Assembly: GCA_050015355.1 (NCBI GenBank)
Contig: JBEKBO010000035.1
Span: forward strand, 1 to 37,239
Reading direction: 5' to 3'
Source: CAWBRT01 sp050015355
Lineage (GTDB): Bacteria; Acidobacteriota; Terriglobia; Terriglobales; Acidobacteriaceae
Length of the DNA: 37,239 bases
Position numbers and translations under genes: made by a program. Shown here in pieces: positions 26,548 through 35,609 of the stretch (position 1 is its first letter; the number at the start of each line of letters is the position of its first letter). A model generated the notes under the pieces. That model was given only the letters and a program-made list of their open reading frames with translations. It had not been told where the DNA came from and did not search any database.

Positions 26548-26856
26548 ATGTTTCATGCTCTACAACTCGAATCGGTGGATAACGTTGCCACGGTAGTCGC
26601 CGACATCGCTAAAGGCAGCGTCATAACCGTCCAAGCTGGAGCTAGAGCGGTAACGCTCTCGACTTTGGAGTCGATTCCGTTTGGTCATAAGATAGCCCTG
26701 CAGCCGATCAAGCGGGGCGAAGTTGTCACCAAATACGGGCGGCCAATAGGCCGGGCACTCATCGACGTAGCAAAGGGTGGCCTGATCGGCGCGCACAACA
26801 TTGAAGGCATGCGGGGCCGAGGCGACCTTGCAATCCAGGAAGGCGAGGCCGAATGA
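26548..26856 (+). CDS. UxaA-family lyase small subunit (SAF domain)
   Basis: The 102-residue SAF-domain protein (VVADIAKGSVITVQAG, IPFGHKIALQPIKRGEVVTKYGRPIGRAL, VAKGGLIGAHNIEG) equals the N-terminal part of altronate/galactarate dehydratase. In two-subunit relatives (for example sulfolactate sulfo-lyase alpha) it is a separate protein. The stop overlaps the start of the large subunit (ATGA at 26853), the mark of a translationally coupled two-subunit enzyme. It has only GGGG about 11 nt before the ATG as ribosome binding site. Confidence 0.9.
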   Translation: MFHALQLESVDNVATVVADIAKGSVITVQAGARAVTLSTLESIPFGHKIALQPIKRGEVVTKYGRPIGRALIDVAKGGLIGAHNIEGMRGRGDLAIQEGEAE

Positions 26857-28055
26857 CTTTCTTAGGTTTTCCTCGCCCCGGCAATCTGGCGGGGACTCGA
26901 AACTATATTCTCATCGTACCTGCCGGCAGGCTTCTGAATATAGCTGCAACTCGAGTGAGCCAGTATGTCCACGGAACCAAGTGCGTGATTACCGCCGGCG
27001 AAAACGGACGGCACAAGAAGGATCGCGAACGCCTTGCGCGAATCTACGTGGGTCTGGCAAAGAATCCCAACGTCTATGCAACCGTTGTGCTTGGGGCAAA
27101 GAAGGGCTTTGGCTACCAGGAGGTTGAGCCTTACAACCTGGCGCATGAAATCGCAAAGGCGGGCAAACCGGTCGAGGTCTTTACTGTCGAGGAGTCCGGC
27201 GGGCTGGAGCGGCTGGTGGAAGATGCCATCGATCTCACCCGCCGCTATGTTCACCAGGCGTCGCTCGTCAGGCGTGAGCCGGTCTCGATGGACAAGCTCA
27301 CGATCGGCGTGAAGTGCGGGCTTTCCGACGCAACGAGCGGCATTGCCGGCAACCCGTCCTTCGGCAAAGCCGCGGATCTGCTGATCGCGGCCGGAGGCAG
27401 TGCGATCTTCTCGGAAACGGTGGAGTTGATCGGGGCCGAGCAGGATATCGCCGCACGGTGCGCGAATGCGGCAGACGCGAAAAGGCTGCTGGAGATGGTT
27501 GCCGAAGTGGAACTGGCGGCCAAGCGAACCGGCGAAGACATCCGCGCGATCAATCCCCTGCCGTCGAACATCGCGGCCGGCCTGTCCACGCTGGAAGAGA
27601 AATCGCTTGGCGCGGTGCGTAAGGCGGGAACCTCACCCATCGTCGGCGTGCTCGAGTACGCCACACAGCCGAGCAGGAAGGGCCTGCATTTCATGGATAG
27701 CTGGCAATCGTCGTTTTCGTTGCCGATGAGTTTAGCGGCTGCCGGATGCCAGATATCGATTTACCAGCTCGGCGGCGATGACCTGCCGAGCAATGATCCA
27801 CCCATGCTGGCAACGAATACCGGTGTAGTTGCACCGCTGATGATGATCACCGGCAATCCTAGAACGGCGAGCAAAGCCAAGCGCAGCATCGACTTTTCAT
27901 CGGGTGCCATCATCACGGGCGAATCCACTGTTGAACAGATGGGTGAAGCGTTGTACGCGAAGATTATTTCCGTTGCCTCGGGAGAGCTTACGAAGGGGGA
28001 GACTATTCGCTACTCCGACCCGCTCGAACCCTACTTCCTAGGTCCGGTGTTCTGA
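26853..28055 (+). CDS. UxaA-family lyase large subunit (altronate/galactarate dehydratase-like), divergent
   Basis: The 400-residue protein follows the C-terminal domain of UxaA/GarD. Blocks are GFPRPGNLAGTRNYILIVP, NPNVYATVVLG, IGVKCGLSDATSGIAGNPS (residues 151-169), FSETVELIGAEQ, GLSTLEEKSLGAVRKAG and ATNTGVVAPLMMITGNP. Such enzymes eliminate water or another beta-leaving group from 2-hydroxy acids. Unusual: where relatives have HGCGQ, this protein has TAGENGRHKK. Where they have GLGCE, it has LGAKKGF. Two conserved Cys-containing metal/active-site blocks are therefore replaced by Lys/Arg-rich ones while the KCG-SDATSG block is kept. It may use another substrate class or lack the metal. It is coupled to the small subunit and followed after 9 bp by the FAH-family gene. 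Confidence 0.87.
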   Translation: MTFLGFPRPGNLAGTRNYILIVPAGRLLNIAATRVSQYVHGTKCVITAGENGRHKKDRERLARIYVGLAKNPNVYATVVLGAKKGFGYQEVEPYNLAHEIAKAGKPVEVFTVEESGGLERLVEDAIDLTRRYVHQASLVRREPVSMDKLTIGVKCGLSDATSGIAGNPSFGKAADLLIAAGGSAIFSETVELIGAEQDIAARCANAADAKRLLEMVAEVELAAKRTGEDIRAINPLPSNIAAGLSTLEEKSLGAVRKAGTSPIVGVLEYATQPSRKGLHFMDSWQSSFSLPMSLAAAGCQISIYQLGGDDLPSNDPPMLATNTGVVAPLMMITGNPRTASKAKRSIDFSSGAIITGESTVEQMGEALYAKIISVASGELTKGETIRYSDPLEPYFLGPVF

Positions 28056-28064
28056 GGAAAAATC

Positions 28065-28985
28065 ATGAGACTGGTCAGCTTCCACGCCGAACAGAAGGTG
28101 CAGCTTGGCGCATTGGTAGACAACAGCACAATCATCGACGTAAATGCCGCCGCAGCGGCGTTTGGACTCCGCAGTGCAACTGGCGTCCTCGATGTGCTGG
28201 AATCGTCGGATGGACTAGCTCGAATTGCCGCGATTCTCGCTGCAGTGAAAGGCAAAAGCGGTTCCTGGGCTTTGGCGAGCAGCGGTGTAAAGCTGGCGCC
28301 TCCCATTCCCCGAACGGCGAAAATTCTTGGCGTAGCACTCAACTACCACGATTTTTGCCTGCGCGGAAAGCTTGAGACCCCAACCGCACTGAAAGTCTTT
28401 TCCAAGCTACAGACGACAGTGGTGGGTCCCGAGGACGTGATCGAACTTCCCACCGGACACAAAGTCACCTACGAAGGCGAACTCGCGGTCGTTATGGGCC
28501 GGCGAGCGAAGAACATTCCGGTTTCCGAAGCCTGGGATTACGTGGGCGGCTACACCGTGCTGAACGACCTCACCGCCAACGACGTCGCGAGGGAAGACGT
28601 ACAGCTTATGCGAGGCAAGAACTTTGATACGTTCTGCCCGATCGGACCGACTCTCGTCACCAAAGATGAGGTTCCAGATCCTTACAAATTACGCATCAAG
28701 ACCACCGTTAATGGAGTAGTGCGCCAGGATTCAACGGTGGAACAGCTGATCTTCAAGATACCGGATATCATCAGCTATTTCGCGTCGTTTCTAACCTTGG
28801 AACCCGGCGATGTTATTGCCACCGCTACGCCGGCCGGCACTGCTCTACAGCACGACCCTCCGGCGTTTTTGGCAGTGGGCGACTTGGTCACGGTTACCGT
28901 CGAGAGGCTGGGCACGATCACAAACAGGGTTGTCACTGCAACAAAAGATGTGGCGCGCACGACTGCAAACCTTGCCGCTGGCTAG
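28065..28985 (+). CDS. Fumarylacetoacetate hydrolase (FAH) family protein
   Basis: 306 residues: a small N-terminal domain (MRLVSFHAEQKVQLGALVD), then the FAH barrel with ILGVALNYHDF, VTYEGELAVVMG (metal-binding E137 and E139), VLNDLTANDVARED (D168), MRGKNFDTFCPIGP (K185) and the end TATPAGTA, where relatives have TGTPAG. Family members hydrolyse or decarboxylate C-C bonds next to diketones, including 2,4-diketo-3-deoxy sugar acids in oxidative fucose/rhamnose-type pathways. Behind a sugar-acid dehydratase and a dehydrogenase, a role in cleaving the oxidised 3-deoxy intermediate to pyruvate-like pieces is the best inference. It has a weak ribosome binding site (GAGGAAA) before ATG 28065. Confidence 0.9.
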   Translation: MRLVSFHAEQKVQLGALVDNSTIIDVNAAAAAFGLRSATGVLDVLESSDGLARIAAILAAVKGKSGSWALASSGVKLAPPIPRTAKILGVALNYHDFCLRGKLETPTALKVFSKLQTTVVGPEDVIELPTGHKVTYEGELAVVMGRRAKNIPVSEAWDYVGGYTVLNDLTANDVAREDVQLMRGKNFDTFCPIGPTLVTKDEVPDPYKLRIKTTVNGVVRQDSTVEQLIFKIPDIISYFASFLTLEPGDVIATATPAGTALQHDPPAFLAVGDLVTVTVERLGTITNRVVTATKDVARTTANLAAG

Positions 28986-28999
28986 GGAAGGAGAAGGAT

Positions 29000-30429
29000 A
29001 TGCACGGTTTGGGAATGTTGTTGGAATTACGATAGCCTATATCGTAGGCACGACCCTGATAGGGATGTGGTCAGTCAAGTACGTGAAAGACACCACGACC
29101 TTCATGACCGCCAAGAACATGCTCGGGCCTTGGATCATCGGCGTGCTTCTGATGAGTGAATTTGTTGGCCCCGGCACTTTTATAGGCGTCGCCGAATCGG
29201 CTTTTTCCAAAGGCATATTCTCGGGCCTGGCCCACATTTCCCTATCGCTTGCCTTTCTCTTATACGCCTTTTTTATGGCGCCGAAGTATAACACCGCCGG
29301 TGAATACACCATCTCGGGCATATTGCAAAAGAGGTATGGACAAGGTACGCGCTGGATCGTGTCACTGGTCATGATCTATGCCCTGCTTGCGGTCAACGTA
29401 ACCAACTTTACTGGCGGGTCGGTAACCATTGCGACGATGCTTAACCTTGATGTTAAGACGGCAAGCCTGATTCTCGCCAGCCTCATAGCCGCAATCGTTG
29501 CCACCGGCGGTCTGCGTGGAATCGGCATCTCGAATCTCTTTCACATCGTCGTGAAGTACGTTGCCCTGGTCGCGCTCGCCTTTACGGCCTGGATGCTCCT
29601 GAAGGCGAACCCCGGAGCAGCGGCTCGCATTCCGGCGACACACTATTCTATTAAAGGGACCGGGCTCTCGCTGCCTCTGGTCTGGGCACTGGGCAATATC
29701 GGCGCCGTGTTTTCCACGCAGTATGTTGTGCAGTCGATTAGCTCGTTAAGGGACCAGAAGGAAGCTTTCAAAGCGAGCCTCATCGCCAGCATCACGATCA
29801 TTCCTACTGGCATTTTCGCGGCCTATGCTGGCTTTGCCGCGCGCGGACTCTTTCCCAATATCAAGGGAGTCACCGCCGTAGCAGTGCTAATGAAATCCAT
29901 GACTCCGGTGTGGGCAGGAATTGTGTCTGCCGGCGTTATCGCGAGCGCCTTCGTGGCTCTTTCAGCGTGCATCCTGGGTGCGACGGCACTGTTCATCAAA
30001 GATTTCTATGTGCCACTCGTAAATCCAAACGACCGCCAGACAATGATTGCGACCCGGGTTGCGGCGATCGTCATTACGTTTATCCAGTTGCCCTTTGTCT
30101 GGTATGTTCCCGCCCTTTTATCCACGCTGTTTTTCTCGCGCGGTCTTCGGGCATCGATCGGCGTGCTGGCCGTGTTTCTCTTCTATCTGCCGAAGATTGG
30201 CTCAGGCCGTGGAGTAGTTGGCGGCCTTCTCTGCACCATCGTCGGCACCACGATCTGGTACGCTCTTGGCAATCCCTTCGGGATTGATAACCTCTACATC
30301 GCGATTGCGATGCCGGCGCTCGGCATGTTCGTCGATCACTTCATTACCAAATTAGGGGCTAAGCGAGGGCTCAGCCCCGCCGTAGTGGTCGCAACTGCGC
30401 CCACTCATGAGACGCATGTGAAACCATAG
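29000..30429 (+). CDS. Sodium:solute symporter (SSS family), copy 2, apparent frameshift at codon 5
   Basis: The body (NVVGITIAYIVGTTLIGMW..., SVKYVKDTTTFMTAKNMLG, EFVGPGTFIGVAESAFSKG, KYNTAGEYTISGILQKRYG, LRGIGISNLFHIVVK, GNIGAVFSTQYVVQSISSL) is an SSS transporter, closest in the window to copy 1. The ribosome binding site GAAGGAG and ATG 29000 give MHGLG, then the frame is shifted. One extra G in the GGG at 29011-29013 would join MHGLG to NVVGITIAYIVG, matching copy 1's MHATSGAVVLGIVVSYLV in layout. The symporter frame itself has no ATG, GTG or TTG between 28985 and TM1; the frame runs back into the FAH gene (28810). Total about 476 residues if restored. If the frameshift is real, translation of this transporter would be impaired. 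Confidence 0.87.
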
Positions 30430-30569
30430 TGGGCATTTGCCTTTAAGAACAATCTGGAAGGTGGCGAATATGGCGCAGTCCGACCCTACATCATGTACCC
30501 GCACGTCGATCTCGGCGCACGAGGCACGCATCCCAGGAGCGGCGCTCCTCAAGAGGGCGCAGGAATACG

Positions 30570-31088
30570 ATGAACACTGAAAACAGTCTTGCCGAACACT
30601 TTCTCGGGCACTGCAGTTCGCGGCTTGAGGTGCTCTCTTCCTGGGCGGACGATTGCTTGAGTCGCCTTACTCATGATCAAGTCTGGTGGCGCGCCGGGGA
30701 GGCACAAAATGCAATTGGGAATCTGGTCCTGCATCTCTGTGGGAATGTTCGCCAACGTATCTCATCGTCACTTTCCAACAATACTCCCGATACGCGAGAC
30801 AGGGATCGTGAGTTTGATTCGCGCTCTTGCGCCACACCCGAGGAGTTGCGCGAACTGCTAAAGGCAGCGGTCGCCGAAGCGATTGCCACCTTACGGCAGT
30901 TTCCCGCGGACCGCCTCCTGGAACGGGCCCAGATACCATACTACGAACGTTCCGTAATGCAGAATATCTTTGCGGTTGTGGAGCATTTCGCTCAGCACAC
31001 TGGCCAGATCATGTTTGCTACCAAGCAACTGACGCATCAGGAATTGGGCTACTACCCACACCTGAAGCGCAAGAAAGCTAGTAGCTAA
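30570..31088 (+). CDS. DinB-family (DUF1572-like) protein
   Basis: The 172-residue four-helix-bundle protein has the DinB/YfiT metal-binding pattern: a first His in NAIGNLVLHLCGNVRQRI and a late pair in VVEHFAQHTGQIMFATKQL. It ends LGYYPHLKRKK, common in DUF1572 members. This superfamily includes thiol-dependent transferases, but most members have no known role. AGGAA sits 7 nt before ATG 30570. It interrupts the catabolic cluster between the second symporter and the second FAD oxidoreductase. A detoxification role is conceivable; nothing in the sequence proves a link to the pathway. Confidence 0.85.
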   Translation: MNTENSLAEHFLGHCSSRLEVLSSWADDCLSRLTHDQVWWRAGEAQNAIGNLVLHLCGNVRQRISSSLSNNTPDTRDRDREFDSRSCATPEELRELLKAAVAEAIATLRQFPADRLLERAQIPYYERSVMQNIFAVVEHFAQHTGQIMFATKQLTHQELGYYPHLKRKKASS

Positions 31089-31184
31089 AAGCCGACGGAA
31101 CTGCCGCGAGCAGGATTAGGTACGTCTGTTTACGGCAACGATTCATGTCGAAGCGGTCATAACGAATGTGAGTGGAGGACTACC

Positions 31185-32561
31185 GTGACGGATTTAACTT
31201 GTGATGTCCTGGTTGTGGGTGGTGGTATTGCTGGCGTAGCTGCGGCTACCGCCGCGGCGCGACAGGGTTCGAAGACCATTCTGATCGAGAGCAAAACATT
31301 TGTGGGCGGAGTGCCTGCGACGGGCTACTGCTTGCACAACTTCATTGCTAAAGATGGCCGCCAAGTCGTTTTCGGTCTGGCGCAGGAGATAGTAGATAAC
31401 CTTATCGAAATGGGAGGCGCCGTTGGGCATGTCCCTTATAAAGGATTTGTCTGCGCAGTGACACCGATTGATGGGGAAATGTTCCGGTTCCTGTCTAACC
31501 GACTAGTGGATGAGGCTGGCGCGCAAATGATCGTTGGAGTTATGGCGGTTGGCGCGGAAGTGGACGGCAATGGTCGCATCTCAAGTGTTCACGTCGCTAC
31601 AAAGAGTGGAATAAGCAAGATTCGCGCGAAGGTGTATATCGACGCAAGCGGAGACGGTGACTTGGCGGTGTTCGCTGGCGCGAAGTATGGCAAGGGCGAT
31701 GACAAGACCGGCAAGATGCAACCGGTCTCTATGATTATTCGGTGCTATGCGACCGATAACAACAAGATTGCGGAGCAGATTAGCGTTGTGACGCCCGCGA
31801 TGGCAAAGCGTCGGGATCACCCAAATCCCATCCCAGTCTACTTCAACGGGCACTTTGGAAGATGGAACGATTATGTCCTTGAGAATGGCATTTTCCCCAA
31901 TAAGGATCACAAGGTGTTCTTTAATACGGTGTGGCCGAACCATATCAATGTGAACACTTCCGCTGCCACCGGGATTGATGGGACGGATTCCGTAGACCTA
32001 TCCAAGGGAACTGTGCAGCTCACAAAGCAGATCTACAAGATAGCCAAGTTCCTGCGGGAATTCGTCCCCGGTTTCAAGGACGCTTACTTCGCGCCTTCTT
32101 CCTGGGCACAGGTGCGGGAGACTCGGCGGATCAAGGGATTGTGTGAAATAACCGATCAGGACATACTTCAAGGCAAAAAGTACGCGGACACGATCGGCAA
32201 GATATGCTTCCCGGTCGACATTCATGATCCCGATACTGGGCAGGCGCACTTCCAAGATATCGGGGATGACGGAACATTCGATATTCCCTTTCGGGCCTTG
32301 GTTCCAGAGGGGTTGGCGAACGTGCTGGTTGCCGGTCGGTGTATTTCTGCTTCTCAGTACGCACAGGGAGCCACCCGCAACCATGCCCCCTGTTTGGTTA
32401 CCGGGGAAGCCGCCGGAGTAGCCGCTTCCATCGCCGCGAAACGGAATTGCTCAATCCCCGAGGTGGACATAAAGCAGTTGCAGCGACTCTTGCTGGAAAA
32501 CAAAGTCTTTCTGGGTGAGGGATTCTCGCCTGTAAAATCCGCTCAGGGACTGGGTCGTTAA
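31185..32561 (+). CDS. FAD-dependent oxidoreductase (PF12831 type), copy 2
   Basis: 458 residues starting at GTG 31185, with GGAGG 6 nt upstream. The Rossmann start DVLVVGGGIAGVAAATAAA leads to TILIES, then VGGVPATGYCLHNF. The middle block VYIDASGDGDLAVFAGAKYG and the C-terminal block NVLVAGRCISASQYAQGA...TGEAAGVAASIA are as in copy 1. Also shared is the WAQVRETRRIKGLCEITDQD segment before the C-terminal FAD motif. No signal peptide. It is followed by the third symporter gene 123 bp downstream. It presumably oxidises what one of the neighbouring transporters brings in. Electron acceptor and substrate are not visible from the sequence. Confidence 0.87.
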   Translation: MTDLTCDVLVVGGGIAGVAAATAAARQGSKTILIESKTFVGGVPATGYCLHNFIAKDGRQVVFGLAQEIVDNLIEMGGAVGHVPYKGFVCAVTPIDGEMFRFLSNRLVDEAGAQMIVGVMAVGAEVDGNGRISSVHVATKSGISKIRAKVYIDASGDGDLAVFAGAKYGKGDDKTGKMQPVSMIIRCYATDNNKIAEQISVVTPAMAKRRDHPNPIPVYFNGHFGRWNDYVLENGIFPNKDHKVFFNTVWPNHINVNTSAATGIDGTDSVDLSKGTVQLTKQIYKIAKFLREFVPGFKDAYFAPSSWAQVRETRRIKGLCEITDQDILQGKKYADTIGKICFPVDIHDPDTGQAHFQDIGDDGTFDIPFRALVPEGLANVLVAGRCISASQYAQGATRNHAPCLVTGEAAGVAASIAAKRNCSIPEVDIKQLQRLLLENKVFLGEGFSPVKSAQGLGR

Positions 32562-32684
32562 GCTTGCGGGGAGTTCCGGCGGGGACTCCCTTTCCCAAAG
32601 ATCTTGTTCGGCGATCTTCCGCGGACGAGAGCCGTTTTGGCCTGCGCAGGGCCCCGCCCGTCAGGTAATGAAGGAGTTCTTTCA

Positions 32685-34100
32685 GTGGCAAACGTGATCA
32701 TGATCGGCATAGCTCTATTGTATGTGCTTATCACCACCGGCATCGGTGTGTACATGAAAAAGCACTCGCGCACTTCGTCCGGCTTCATGACAGGCGGAAA
32801 GCAATTTGGCGCCTTCGTCATCGGAGCGCTGATGATGTCGGAGTTCATCGCGGTTGGTTCCACGATCGGGACGGCGCAGACTGCATTTTTGAAGGGGATT
32901 TCGGCATCTTGGAATCTTTACACTCTAATGCTGGCTTTCACCGCATTCGCGTTGTTCTTAGCGAAGAAGTTCCATGAAAGATCCGAGTATACGATCTCCG
33001 GTGCAATAGCCAAGAGTTACGGTACTCATGCCAAGATCATCACGTCACTCATCATGACGTACGCTCTGGTGGTCTCCGTTATATCGACCTACGCGGGTGG
33101 CGCAGCAATGGTGGCACTTCTCATGCACGTGCCGAAGTCACTAGCTGCTGTCATTGTGGGAGTAGTGTCAGTTGTCTATGTCGCTGCGGGAGGTATGTCG
33201 GCTGTTGCCTATACGAACCTAGCGCATGTAACGGTGAAGTATTTGGGCGTGATTATCTGCGTGGCCGTGGGATTGGGTGCAGTTGGCGGAATGACGGGAC
33301 TAAGAATGCATGTCAGTCCGCAAATGCTGAACTGGACGGCGATTGGCTGGCCCACGATCATCGCGTGGACGATCGGCAATATGGGAGCAATCTTCTCAAC
33401 TCAATACATCATCCAGGCGGTAACCTCGACAAAGGACGAGCGTAAAGCGAGGCTGGCGAGCGTTTATGCCGGACTGCTGATAATACCGATCGGGTTCATG
33501 ATTGCACTAGCAGGGGTGATGTCGAAGGCCATTTTCCCGACAGCTCCCTCTGCTCAAGCGCTACCAATCCTCGTGACGCTCATGAATCCCTTCGTCGGGG
33601 GCTTAGTGGTGGCTGGGTTAATCGCCGCAGTCTTCTCGGCATCATCGGCGGAGGCTCTGGCTTGCGCAGCTCTTTTGCTGAAAGACGTCTACTTGCCTTT
33701 TGTGAACAAGAATGCAACCGAGGCACAGTCTCTGAGGTTTTCGCGAATGGCAACAATTATCATGGGGCTCCTACCGGTCCCGTTTGCTATCTTTGTTCCG
33801 CAAATCCTCAATACCATGTTCTTTGCTCGTGCCCTGCGAACCACGATTGCCGTGGTTGTCGTCCTGATGTTTTACGCTCCGCGGTTCAGTAGCGGTCGCG
33901 GCGCATCGATTGGCTTGGTCACTGCTGCGGCGGCCACGACAGGGTGGTATATGTCAGGCAATCCTTTCGGGGTCGACAGCATTTACGTTGCTTGCGTTAC
34001 GCCGGTACTCGTTATGGCTATCGACCATCTGTTTGCCGGAAAGAGACGGAAATCTGGAGAACCGCCCATGGCCGCAACGATAGTAAGCCAGGCACGGTAG
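32685..34100 (+). CDS. Sodium:solute symporter (SSS family), copy 3
   Basis: 471 residues from GTG 32685. AAGGAG (32671-32676) lies 8 nt ahead; the frame is open further upstream but has no site there. SSS features: TTGIGVYMKKHSRTSSGFMTGGK, EFIAVGSTIGTAQTAFLKGISA, FHERSEYTISGAIAKSYG, GMSAVAYTNLAHVTVKYLG, IGNMGAIFSTQYIIQAVTSTKDERKAR. The C-terminal part FARALRTTIAVVVVLMFYAP...GNPFGVDSIYVA parallels copies 1 and 2 almost block for block. It is placed between FAD oxidoreductases 2 and 3. Likely an Na+-coupled organic/sugar-acid importer. Confidence 0.9.
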   Translation: MANVIMIGIALLYVLITTGIGVYMKKHSRTSSGFMTGGKQFGAFVIGALMMSEFIAVGSTIGTAQTAFLKGISASWNLYTLMLAFTAFALFLAKKFHERSEYTISGAIAKSYGTHAKIITSLIMTYALVVSVISTYAGGAAMVALLMHVPKSLAAVIVGVVSVVYVAAGGMSAVAYTNLAHVTVKYLGVIICVAVGLGAVGGMTGLRMHVSPQMLNWTAIGWPTIIAWTIGNMGAIFSTQYIIQAVTSTKDERKARLASVYAGLLIIPIGFMIALAGVMSKAIFPTAPSAQALPILVTLMNPFVGGLVVAGLIAAVFSASSAEALACAALLLKDVYLPFVNKNATEAQSLRFSRMATIIMGLLPVPFAIFVPQILNTMFFARALRTTIAVVVVLMFYAPRFSSGRGASIGLVTAAAATTGWYMSGNPFGVDSIYVACVTPVLVMAIDHLFAGKRRKSGEPPMAATIVSQAR

Positions 34101-34182
34101 AAGGAGTTAAAAGGCCCCGAAGCCAGGAGCTCAATAGATAGCCGCTGGTGGGCGGGATTGCGATTTATGGAGGAACGACAAA

Positions 34183-35550
34183 ATGGAATTATTTGGCACA
34201 TATGACGTAGTTGTAGTTGGCGCCGGGATCGCCGGGGTCGTGGCTGCGATACGCGCCGTTCGTGAGGGAGCCAAGACGCTGTTGTTGGAAGCCAGCGGAT
34301 TTCTTGGAGGGCTTGTGACTGGTGGCAGGCAGACGAAGCCAACCGGAGTTATAAACGGTGGGACATTTCGAGAGCTGCTGGACAAATGCGTTGGCTATCA
34401 GGGTGCAGACCCCGTACCGAGGGAATCGTTTTGGGGCGCCTACACCGGAGCATTCGATGCCGAGACCATGCAGCGGGTCATGATGGAAACAGTAGAAGAT
34501 GCCGGGGTCGAGGTTTTGCTGCATGCTCAGGCGGTACAAGCGGTCAGGGAAGGTAATACTCTCAAGGCATTGGAAATTCAGACGAAGTCCGGGAGAAAGC
34601 TTGTACTGGCGAAGGTGTTTGTCGATGCCTCGGGCGACGGGGATGTGGCCGCTCTGGCGGGCGCTGAGTTCATGCTCGGCAGAAAGCGGGATGGCCTTAC
34701 GCAGCCTATCACCTCGTATCTCCGGGTTCTGAACGTCGACATTCCCAAACTCGTGGAGGACTGCAAAACCCACATGGACGACATGTGGGAACTGACCCTC
34801 CCGACGGACCAGGCAACTCGCAACGAAGACTATGTGCTGGTGTTTTTCACTACAGGATTTACGAAACGGATCGAGCAAGCGAAAAAAGAAGGCTTCAAAT
34901 GGATTGTACCCAAAGATCATATGAGCCTGAAGGCCGGACTCATCCCTGGTGAAATCATTGTGAATGTCACTCGTGTCCACGGCAATGCGCTCGATGATCG
35001 TACTCTCAGTCGTGCTGAGTTTGAGATCAGGAAACAAGCTTACTGTGCATTCGACTTCTTGAAGCGTTATGTAAAAGGATTCGAGAACGCCATTTACCTG
35101 GAAGTTGCTCCCAAAATCGGTGTTCGCGAGACGCGACGAATCAAGTGTCGGTACGTTCTCACCGGAGCTGATGTTCGTGGACAAGCACGCTTTGAGGACG
35201 CGATAGGCCTCTGCAATTCCCCGGTGGATATCCATGAACCCGGTGGCGTCAGGGCAACCATGGAGAACGTTGGGACGGGGTACGCCATCCCCTTGCGTTG
35301 CATTGTCCCGGAAAAGATAGAAGGCTTGTACGTCGCCGGCCGATGCATGTCTGTGGATGAGACTGCATTTGGGTCTACCAGGAACCTACCCGCTTGTGCC
35401 ATGACCGGAGAAGCCGCCGGGGTAGTGGCAGCTTATTGCGCCAAGCATGGCGTGCCAACACCGCAAGTTCCTGCAGAGGCGGTTCAGCAAAGATTACGAA
35501 CAATCGGCGTAGTGTTGGGTACCCCGCTAGAAATTGCTAGTGCGCGTTAG
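34183..35550 (+). CDS. FAD-dependent oxidoreductase (PF12831 type), copy 3
   Basis: 455 residues; GGAGGAA precedes ATG 34183. The N-terminal FAD-binding fold DVVVVGAGIAGVVAAIRAV...LLLEASGFLGGLVTGG is followed by VFVDASGDGDVAALAGAEFM and the C-terminal GLYVAGRCMSVDETAFGSTR...TGEAAGVVAAYC. The segment VAPKIGVRETRRIKCRYVLTGADV corresponds to WAQVRETRRIKG in copy 2. It shares the layout with copies 1 and 2 but differs clearly in sequence, so the three are likely specialised for different substrates or stereoisomers rather than recent duplicates. It is followed by the SLC13-type transporter. Confidence 0.87.
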   Translation: MELFGTYDVVVVGAGIAGVVAAIRAVREGAKTLLLEASGFLGGLVTGGRQTKPTGVINGGTFRELLDKCVGYQGADPVPRESFWGAYTGAFDAETMQRVMMETVEDAGVEVLLHAQAVQAVREGNTLKALEIQTKSGRKLVLAKVFVDASGDGDVAALAGAEFMLGRKRDGLTQPITSYLRVLNVDIPKLVEDCKTHMDDMWELTLPTDQATRNEDYVLVFFTTGFTKRIEQAKKEGFKWIVPKDHMSLKAGLIPGEIIVNVTRVHGNALDDRTLSRAEFEIRKQAYCAFDFLKRYVKGFENAIYLEVAPKIGVRETRRIKCRYVLTGADVRGQARFEDAIGLCNSPVDIHEPGGVRATMENVGTGYAIPLRCIVPEKIEGLYVAGRCMSVDETAFGSTRNLPACAMTGEAAGVVAAYCAKHGVPTPQVPAEAVQQRLRTIGVVLGTPLEIASAR

Positions 35551-35609
35551 CATCATCGTTGAGAAGATCGGGGATCTAGTGCGCTCGATAATTGGAGGAG
35601 ATTGGTTAC

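Noticed and set aside
28810..28999. N-terminal extension of symporter 2 into the FAH gene
   Set aside because: It is out-of-frame translation of FAH-coding DNA, Arg/Pro/Trp-rich; ATG 29000 with GAAGGAG plus a one-base frameshift explains the start better.
30430..30569. Possible coding remnant between symporter 2 and the DinB gene
   Set aside because: Frames are open on both strands but none resembles a family; 140 bp is too short to judge.
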